From Geosiphon pyriformis (Eukaryota > Glomeromycota > Glomeromycetes > Archaeosporales > Geosiphonaceae), in the NCBI GenBank assembly GCA_016748015.1, contig JAAOMT010000139.1:1-64000 (forward strand): DNA of 64,000 bases. The letters are read 5' to 3'. Position 1 is the first letter of the stretch. Each line of letters begins with the position of its first letter. The position numbers were made by a program, and so were the translations under genes. A model generated the notes under the pieces. It did no database searches. It worked only from the letters and a program-made list of their open reading frames with translations, and was not told the origin of the DNA. Below, one piece after another: positions 62,311-64,000 of the stretch.

Positions 62311-63221
62311 TAGAATTTTCAATTTACAGCGCAAGCTCAAAAGATAATTTTTGCCAAAATTAATAATATTAAAGATATAATTAAAAAAAAAAGAATCGTC
62401 CCTCACATTATTGTTATAATAATTTTTTAAAAAGCAATTTCATTATAATACGGGTGGACTGCTACGAAACCTGATAAACTGAATGTAACTATAAAATTTA
62501 CAGGAGTTTATTTGTTTTGTTTGCTTTACTGCATTATTTATATTTATAATTTTTAGATTTAACAACATTTACCAAAATCAATGATCTTCATTTTCATTAG
62601 CCTTAATCAACTCATTTTTTTCCCATATTCTCAATTTTGCTTAAAAGATTTGGATTTTTTTACAGTGTAGGGTAAAAAACATTTAAGCAAAATCCACTAT
62701 TTTGCTATTAGCAATTTTAACAACAAAAACTTTATTATTAAATATCAAATGTTTTAATATCTTTATATTTTTCAAAATATTAAATGTGTTTAACCAATTT
62801 GTTTTAACATTTCAATATTTTTTAATAATTTAACTTTTATTTTAAAATCAAATAAATTTGTTTTTTTACTATATTTAAAACATAAAATATTAAGATAATA
62901 CTTATTAAAATATTTTTTTGTTTGTTGTCAGTAAAATTTTATGTGATTTTTTTATGTTGTATATTTAAAATTAACAGTTTTTTTGTTTATTAAATTTAAA
63001 TAAAAATTTTATAGTTAATAATATGTATTAAATTTTTGTTTAAAAGCTTTTTATTTTTATTTTGTATAATTTATTGTTTTGTACAATTTTTAACATAATT
63101 TATAATATTTTAAAATATTAAAACACCAAATTTATTAATAAAATAAAATATTATATATATTTTTTATTATTTTTATTATTTTTATTATTTATTATTATTT
63201 TTATTATTTATTATTTTTATT

Positions 63222-63264
<43 letters not shown>

Positions 63265-64000
63265 TTTAAATATTTTAATAAATATGATCTAATTATTATT
63301 TAGTTTATATAAATAAATAAATTATTTATAACTATATATAATTAATTACTCAAGTTAATTAAGATTATACTGTATATTTATATAAATATTAATATTGTTA
63401 TTTAATTTAAAAAAAAAAACACTTATTATACAAACCAAAACTAATTACAAAATCTTTAATAATATTAAATATATAAACAATTTTATAAAATAAATTATTT
63501 GGTAAATTACATAAACTATATAAAGCAAAATTATTATTATTAATTAAATTACTTTTTTTTATTACAATTTTATATTTAAATTTATATAACTATATTTTTT
63601 TTTGTAATCTAATATTAATTTTTATATACAAATAACCAAATATAAACAGACTAATTTAATATTTTTAAAAACTAATACAATTTTGGTAAACCAAACTTTA
63701 AAAACAAAATTTTTACAAAAAACAATATATAAAATATTATTAAAAACACAAAAAAAAATATTTGTAAAATTAAAAATAATAAAAACAATATACTTATAAC
63801 TTTTTTTTTATTTATTTATATTTTTATGTAAATTAAAGCATCTAACTTATATATAAAAACATAATTCAAAAATTTTATCTCTTTATAATAAAAACAAAAG
63901 ATATTAAAATATTATTTATCATATAAATATTTTTAAATTACAACAAATAATTATTTTTATTAAATAAATATATAAATTGAATATAAAACTTGTTAATAAA
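62311..64000. mobile_element. AT-rich repeat landscape with a decayed LINE at the window end
   Basis: After the ETFA 3' UTR the sequence becomes nearly all A/T from about 62,680. The stretch 63,830-63,960 resembles 4,245-4,380 of the decayed minus-strand LINE (for example TTTATCATATAAATATTTTTAAA), so another decayed ORF2 copy, minus strand, probably continues beyond the window. No gene. Confidence 0.45.
63226..63263. repeat. (ATT)n microsatellite
   Basis: About twelve ATT units, preceded by irregular TTATTATTT repeats from 63165. Confidence 0.9.

Noticed and set aside
1-64000. Search for tRNA, rRNA and riboswitch genes
   Set aside because: No convincing tRNA B-box with matching A-box, no rRNA-like segment and no known riboswitch core was seen by eye; a covariance search would be decisive.

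Overview
The window looks like part of a fungal nuclear chromosome, most likely an arbuscular mycorrhizal fungus (Glomeromycotina, Rhizophagus-like). Grounds: very high A+T, short GT-AG introns, fungal housekeeping genes (EFG1, CCS1, GT62 mannosyltransferase, ETF-alpha), and LINEs carrying endonuclease, reverse transcriptase and RNase H domains in extremely AT-rich surroundings. The clade assignment is inference; no rRNA or marker gene is present.

Layout. 1-560: a somewhat GC-richer stretch with no gene I can defend. About 560-39,700: a transposon graveyard with almost no G or C. Inside it I read an old minus-strand Ty3/Gypsy element whose probable LTRs lie at about 1785-2450 and 21585-22215. 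It is interrupted by a decayed LINE (3660-7190) and by a second, plus-strand Gypsy element with its own LTRs (10921-11890 and 19647-20640). Three better-preserved LINE copies follow: an ORF1-only element (26394-28698), a near full-length element with ORF1 and ORF2 (30235-36997) and a 5'-truncated minus-strand copy (37151-38760). A 10-bp target-site duplication is exact for the last and plausible for the other two. The stop codons in the full-length copy are each explained by a single C-to-T or G-to-A change, which suggests methylation-linked or RIP-like decay.

About 39,900-62,400: a gene island. In order: EFG1 (+), CCS1 (-), a TMEM50/Vps68-like membrane protein (+), a SANT/Myb-like protein (-), a WD40 protein (+), a class IV aminotransferase resembling aminodeoxychorismate lyase (+), an Anp1/Mnn9-family mannosyltransferase (+), an unknown F-box-like Cys-rich protein (-), a bZIP factor (-), a broken Fanzor (eukaryotic TnpB) relic (+), a small signal-peptide/transmembrane protein (-) and ETFA (+). 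Exon structures were built by hand from reading frames, splice sites and family resemblance. The genes cover ribosome biogenesis, copper delivery, folate, cell-wall glycosylation and mitochondrial electron transfer, with no sign of one shared pathway. Two close head-to-head pairs (CCS1/TMEM50-like and SANT/WD40) probably share promoters.

About 62,400-64,000: the AT-rich repeat landscape returns, with traces of another decayed LINE. I saw no rRNA, tRNA or CRISPR array. The items most worth a second look are the Fanzor relic, the nested retroelements with transition-driven decay, and the ORF1-only LINE that shares the 3' tail of the full-length LINE.
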